Source: Reichenbachiella sp. (GTDB lineage Bacteria > Bacteroidota > Bacteroidia > Cytophagales > Cyclobacteriaceae). From it: DNA of 64,000 nucleotides. This document shows, one piece after another, positions 61,301-64,000 of the stretch; the stretch's first letter is position 1, and each line of letters opens with the position of its first letter. Below the pieces are notes generated by a model. That model was not told the origin of the DNA, did no database searches, and worked only from the letters and a program-made list of their open reading frames with translations. Where the stretch lies: the NCBI RefSeq assembly GCF_033344935.1, contig NZ_JAWPMM010000001.1, forward strand, positions 4,615,501 through 4,679,500, read 5' to 3'. The position numbers were made by a program, and so were the translations under genes.

Positions 61301-62773
61301 AAGAATGAAAGCTCCCAGAATGGCAAAACTCACAGTTTGAGCCATAGGACTGAACATTTTACCTTCAACTCCTACTAGAGCCAGGATCGGTAAATAAACT
61401 ATTAGAATGATAATTTCACCAAATGCTGCAGAATTTCGAATCTTGCTAGCCGATTGATAGACTTCGTCATCCATTTCAGTCTGAGTCAGCCGTCTTCCTA
61501 ATTTTACTAATCCTAAATGATGAAGCGTGGCTTCAACAATGATGACTGCCCCATCCACGATTAGGCCAAAGTCTATGGCTCCGAGGCTCATAAGGTTTCC
61601 GGATACCCCAAATAGGTTCATCATCCCAAAAGCAAAAAGAAGAGCCAAAGGAATCATGGAAGCTACAATTAAACCTGCTCTCAGGTTGCCTAATAGGAGT
61701 AACAAAATAAAGATGACAATCAATGCTCCTTCGGCCAGATTCTTGGTCACCGTACCGATGGCTGTATCTACCAGTTTAGTTCTGTCCAAGAATGGCTCTA
61801 TAGTTACACCTTCAGGTAGCGTTTTACGAATTTTGGAAATTCTCCCTTTTACATTATCAATGACTTCAGCTGAATTTTCTCCTTTCAACATCATAACAAT
61901 GGCACTGACAACTTCACCTTCTCCGTTGCGAGTAGTCGCGCCATATCGAACGGCACTGCCAAGCTGCACTTGAGCCACATCTTTAACTAATACTGGAATA
62001 CCATCCGTATTAGTTCTAACTAACATATTTCGGATATCATCCATGCTGCTAACTAAACCTTCACTTCGGATGAAGTAGGCATTCTGGTTTTTTTCGATGT
62101 ATGCTCCTCCGATGTTTTCATTGTTTGCTTCCAATGCCTGAAATATCTCAGCGATGGAAATGTTCATGGACTTGAGCCGATCGGGGTCTATAGCTATTTC
62201 ATACTGTTTTAGATAGCCACCGAAACTGCTCACATCCGCCACGCCAGGAGTGCCTAACAACTGTCTGCGTACTACCCAATCCTGAATGGTTCGCAGTTCA
62301 CGCGCATCGTATTGGTCTTCGTAGCCAGGTTTTGTACCTACTACATATTGATAAATCTCACCCAAGCCTGTTGTGATAGGTGCCATGCCCGGTTGACCCA
62401 CTCCTGGGGGTATTTGCGACTGAACTTCTACCAAACGCTCGCTTACCTGCTGTCTCGCCCAATAGACATCAATATCCTCTTTGAATACTATCGTAACAAC
62501 GGACAAACCAAACCGTGAGAAAGAGCGAATCTCTTCAAGTTGAGGAATGGTAGCCATACCAATCTCTATAGGGAAGGTAATTAAACGTTCAACTTCTTCG
62601 GCCGCCAAAGAAGGTGAACTTGTGATGACCTGTACCTGATTATTTGTTATATCTGGTACTGCATCAATAGGAAGTTTCGTAAGAGAAAAGCTTCCCCAAA
62701 TGACCAAGACGAACGTAAGCAAGCCTATGATCAGTTTGTTTTTAACTGAAAATAATATGATTTTATCCAGCAT
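58397..62773 (-). CDS. czcA: CzcA-type heavy-metal RND transporter fused to a TolC-family channel
   Basis: A single frame of 1458 residues starting at ATG 62773 (MLDKIILFSVKNK), not at the longer upstream frame. Residues 1-1030 form a heavy-metal RND pump: LPIDAVPDITNNQVQVITSS, EVERLITFPIEIGMAT, and SLGAIDFGLIVDGAVIIVEA, the HME1-type proton-relay helix (DFGxxxDGAVxxVE) of Zn/Co/Cd pumps. Residues about 1060-1458 are TolC-like (TTYTSLDEAIQTAIANNPRL, then RYETGESNLLEKATAESQVAEIKM, ending in the second hairpin). The fusion gives pump and outer-membrane duct in one chain, known in Bacteroidota. The adaptor is separate (57.2 kb). Confidence 0.93.
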   Translation of the reverse strand: MLDKIILFSVKNKLIIGLLTFVLVIWGSFSLTKLPIDAVPDITNNQVQVITSSPSLAAEEVERLITFPIEIGMATIPQLEEIRSFSRFGLSVVTIVFKEDIDVYWARQQVSERLVEVQSQIPPGVGQPGMAPITTGLGEIYQYVVGTKPGYEDQYDARELRTIQDWVVRRQLLGTPGVADVSSFGGYLKQYEIAIDPDRLKSMNISIAEIFQALEANNENIGGAYIEKNQNAYFIRSEGLVSSMDDIRNMLVRTNTDGIPVLVKDVAQVQLGSAVRYGATTRNGEGEVVSAIVMMLKGENSAEVIDNVKGRISKIRKTLPEGVTIEPFLDRTKLVDTAIGTVTKNLAEGALIVIFILLLLLGNLRAGLIVASMIPLALLFAFGMMNLFGVSGNLMSLGAIDFGLIVDGAVIIVEATLHHLGLVKLGRRLTQTEMDDEVYQSASKIRNSAAFGEIIILIVYLPILALVGVEGKMFSPMAQTVSFAILGAFILSLTYVPMMSALVLSKNTVNKPNISDKIMAFFHRLYDPTIRWVMHKRPFVLTIALGLFGCSLWVFANMGGEFVPTLEEGDFAVETRVITGSSLENTISATTQAEKILLDQFPEVEQVVSKIGAGEIPTDPMPIEAADLMIILKNKSEWVSASNREELANKMAKALEVIPGVTFGFQQPIQMRFNELMTGVRQDVAVKIYGENLDELSEYARQVGQIASNVEGAVDLYVEEVTGIPQIVISYKRDQLAKYNLSIREVNRTVQASFAGASAGLVFENERRFDLVVRLSKVNRNDVSAVRNLYITRRDGHQIPLYQVANVEIKDGAYQIQRDDTRRRIIVAFNVRNRDVESVVTELKEKIDKSVVFAPGYSTTYGGQFENLVEARERLSYAVPLALLLIFVLLYFTFSSIKQSLLIFTAIPLSAIGGVMALSARGMPFSISAGVGFIALFGVAVLNGIVLIGEFNHLKKDGVTDIIDRIYKGVSVRLRPVIMTAAVASLGFLPMALSQSGGAEVQRPLATVVIGGLISATFLTLIVLPILYYYLERGVKLKSKVFTPLLVMGLLLCQAVQVSAQEVTTTYTSLDEAIQTAIANNPRLKAASLQTEQEITQKGSSWNLPNTNFSLTHGQYNSVFDDDNQFNISQNFAFPTVYSNQNKLAKAKIEASEWMRTATQNEMVRQVKSVWYTLLLEKSKRDLLLDQDSIYESFVRAATLRYETGESNLLEKATAESQVAEIKMLLEQNRSDIEIFQTHLGILLNTEELVDIAAQELKTRELKILLENSDLSANPTLAWFQQQIEVAKREKSLEQSRFMPDFSIGYFNQSLNGPNQDINGNPINYTSSDRFTGVQVGIAIPIFGAKSHISSIKKSELKMQESEARYEAASNELKGEMTSLVQQFNKFQNSLEFYQTNALPQAELILTQAQKGFESGAIGYVEYTQGLSRSLDVRFKYLDLLDQYNQTIIQIEFISGVH

Positions 62774-62911
62774 AATGATTCTTTTGAATTCCTGATAATT
62801 AATAAATGTGGACATTGATTGTCCATAGAAACTTATCGAACAGAATGGGGTATAGCCCAATTTTCTCCATTAATCTGGAGGGATGGCAATACATATACTA
62901 TTCGAGAATTA

Positions 62912-63304
62912 TCAGCCCTGGGGTGGCTGAAAAGGAGTCTCTAAATAGCGAGAAGAGAACATGAATTGGTAAACTCCTTTAGAAGGCTCCAAAGGTTTTA
63001 TATCAAGCTCAACAGAAAACATGAGAGAAGAAGAAAACAAGATATTGGCATGCTGACATTGATGATTGCCGTGAAAGGGTAAATCATCATGCTCATTTTC
63101 ATCATGGTGGTTTTCGCCTTTGCCATGATCAATATAATCTTCCACCAAAAAATCCCAAAAAGAGTCGCCGTCTTGTGCTTTATGCTCAGAATAGTGAGCT
63201 ATGAGGTTAGGGACTTGTTTGATTTCACAGCACAAATCCAATCCCATCACAAGTGCTGCAATGATAAAAAAAACTGATAGTATTATGGATTTGATACCTT
63301 TCAT
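62912..63304 (-). CDS. His-rich periplasmic protein heading the czc operon
   Basis: A 130-residue protein with an N-terminal hydrophobic segment (IILSVFFIIAALVMGLDLCC) and a His/Asp/Glu-rich stretch (HGKGENHHDENEHDDLPFHG, then NHQCQHANILFSSS), likely metal-binding. The mature part ends in a hydrophobic strand region. Its counterpart at the cus operon head is the HYC_CC_PP protein, though the sequences differ. A palindromic site sits 27 bp upstream, between it and the Fur-family gene. Confidence 0.65.
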   Translation of the reverse strand: MKGIKSIILSVFFIIAALVMGLDLCCEIKQVPNLIAHYSEHKAQDGDSFWDFLVEDYIDHGKGENHHDENEHDDLPFHGNHQCQHANILFSSSLMFSVELDIKPLEPSKGVYQFMFSSRYLETPFQPPQG

Positions 63305-63331
63305 TCAGAATACAAGTCTAAACAAAAATTA

Positions 63332-63348
63332 ATGCAACCTGTTTGCAT
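63332..63348. promoter_or_regulatory. Candidate Fur-family operator (ATGCAA-5-TTGCAT palindrome)
   Basis: A perfect 6-bp inverted repeat, ATGCAA with TTGCAT, spaced by 5 bp, lies between the His-rich gene (start 63304) and the Fur-family gene end (63363). It overlaps the region where a promoter for the czc operon would be. Zur and Fur boxes in other bacteria contain TGCAA/TTGCA half sites, so the adjacent regulator is the likely binder. Confidence 0.55.
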
Positions 63349-63362
63349 AGTTTAATATTTCT

Positions 63363-63764
63363 TTATTGGCAGTTTGCACAAGTACCTTTATAGACCATAC
63401 TGGCACTGGAGGCTTTGAAGCCTATTGGAATTTGGGTTTGAGGAATTTTAGATTGTGTCAGGCAGTAGGTTTCTCCGCATTGCACACAATGAAAATGAAT
63501 ATGTTGGTCTTGTGGTGCACATTCGCAACCTTCTTCGCAAAGCGCATATTTCACCGAGCCAGTACCATCTTCAATACCGTGTATTAGTTTGTTTTCTTCG
63601 AAGGTTTTAAGCGTTCGATATAAGGTTGCTTTATCTGCTTTTTCAAACTTGGATTCCAAGTCTTTTAGGCTGATGGCCGAACCACTTTCTACGAGTTGCC
63701 TAAGTACAAGCAGCCTCATGGCAGTGGGTTTGATATTTCTGTTCTCTAATTTTTGTTCGAGCAT
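63363..63764 (-). CDS. Fur-family metal-responsive repressor (Zur-like)
   Basis: A regulator of 133 residues when started at ATG 63764 (MLEQKLENRNIKPTAMRLLVLRQLV); a longer start at 63803 is less likely. The winged helix has LKDLESKFEKADKATLYRTL and EENKLIHGIEDG. The metal region shows CEEGCECAPQDQHIHFHCVQCGETYCL and ends GTCANC, giving Cys pairs (CVQC and CANC) for structural zinc and the HIHFHC site for the sensed metal. The extra Cys-rich loop (EGCECAPQ) is common in Zur-like proteins. It sits upstream of czc genes and the palindrome. Confidence 0.87.
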   Translation of the reverse strand: MLEQKLENRNIKPTAMRLLVLRQLVESGSAISLKDLESKFEKADKATLYRTLKTFEENKLIHGIEDGTGSVKYALCEEGCECAPQDQHIHFHCVQCGETYCLTQSKIPQTQIPIGFKASSASMVYKGTCANCQ

Positions 63765-63803
63765 TATATTAAAAGTACGAAGAATTGCTATTAGAATCGA
63801 CAT

Positions 63804-64000
63804 TTCCGTAACTAGGCTCCCGCACTAAGACCTCAATAGGGTGGTATCAATATTTTGATGATTTTATCATAAAACTGAAATTGTTAGAAGATTGTTTACT
63901 GTTTCTTTTAAGAGGTCTTTTACTTGAGATTTTTAGTGAAAATTTCTAGTAAAGAAGGTATGGATGTTAGAGCACAAGCTATTTGCTCTGTTTCATCGAA
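63804..64000. other. Right-edge intergenic stretch with no gene seen
   Basis: The last 197 bp show no frame with coding character; AT-rich runs only. The region probably holds the promoter of the Fur-family gene. The window ends before any next gene. Confidence 0.5.

Noticed and set aside
61527-61973. 148-codon plus-strand frame inside the czcA-tolC gene
   Set aside because: Composition reflects the complement of RND membrane codons; no neighbouring gene in that direction.
62774-62860. Longer start for the czcA-tolC fusion at 62860
   Set aside because: The 29 extra residues precede the standard LDKIILFSVKNK start and contain no recognisable feature.

Overview
The window looks like chromosomal DNA of a marine-type Bacteroidota, probably of the order Cytophagales. 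The evidence is the TAnnTTTG-type -7 promoter elements (for example at 1897, 3945 and 54175), the DUF4270 lipoprotein, the bacterial group II geranylgeranylglyceryl-phosphate synthase, an S16 protein with a long Ala/Glu tail, and metal-efflux families typical of that phylum (DUF3347 proteins, a CzcA-TolC fusion, HYC_CC_PP and GDCCVxC small proteins). The genus cannot be fixed from sequence reading alone.

Positions 1 to about 22.6 kb are conserved core genome: sucA (running off the left edge), rpsP-rimM-trmD-rplS, dapF, secA, a SPOR-domain protein, an M20 amidohydrolase with a dicarboxylate transporter, a small membrane-protein pair leading into GGGP synthase, an AraC regulator, acyl-CoA dehydrogenase, a zinc metallopeptidase, a flippase-like protein with panC, then divergently a glycogen-synthase-like protein, a DUF4270 lipoprotein and glmS. 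A 0.9-kb gene-free stretch (22.63-23.55 kb) starts with a hairpin and three 20-bp direct repeats and looks like decayed mobile-element sequence. It marks the border to a metal-handling region that fills the rest of the window.

The metal region has four blocks. (1) 23.5-33.4 kb: an HMA chaperone, CopA (P1B-1), an HMA-AraC regulator, a GDCCVxC protein, a DUF4136 lipoprotein, CopB (P1B-3) and accessory secreted proteins. (2) 33.7-41.8 kb: two porins, two YceI-like proteins, three small c-type cytochromes, an ATP-cone/Mrr-like nuclease, an unknown protein and a second HMA-AraC regulator with a Cys-rich tail. (3) 41.9-55.1 kb: a copper-type CusCBA operon with DUF3347, SPFH, PepSY, DUF302, MlpB-like and K+-channel-like accessory genes, and an OmpR-type response regulator whose histidine kinase survives only as a 30-codon stub. 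(4) 55.1-63.8 kb: two cation-diffusion facilitators, a CzcB-like adaptor, a CzcA-TolC fusion, a His-rich periplasmic protein and a Fur-family regulator, best read as Zn/Co/Cd efflux.

The most notable signal is regulatory. Ten promoter regions in blocks 1-3 carry two copies of a 13-bp element (about CAAAATTTCRTAA or CAAAATTTGGTAA) exactly 21 bp apart. Seven of them (copA, the HMA-AraC gene, GDCCVxC, DUF4136, copB, the cus operon head and the SPFH gene) share one version. Three (YceI/porin, cytochrome/porin, YceI-like) share a second. The natural candidates to bind them are the two HMA-AraC proteins, which would tie copper efflux and the porin-cytochrome-YceI module into one metal-responsive network. 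Four genes in blocks 1-3 are broken by single-base events (three homopolymer-like indels, one nonsense codon), so either there is real decay or sequence errors remain.
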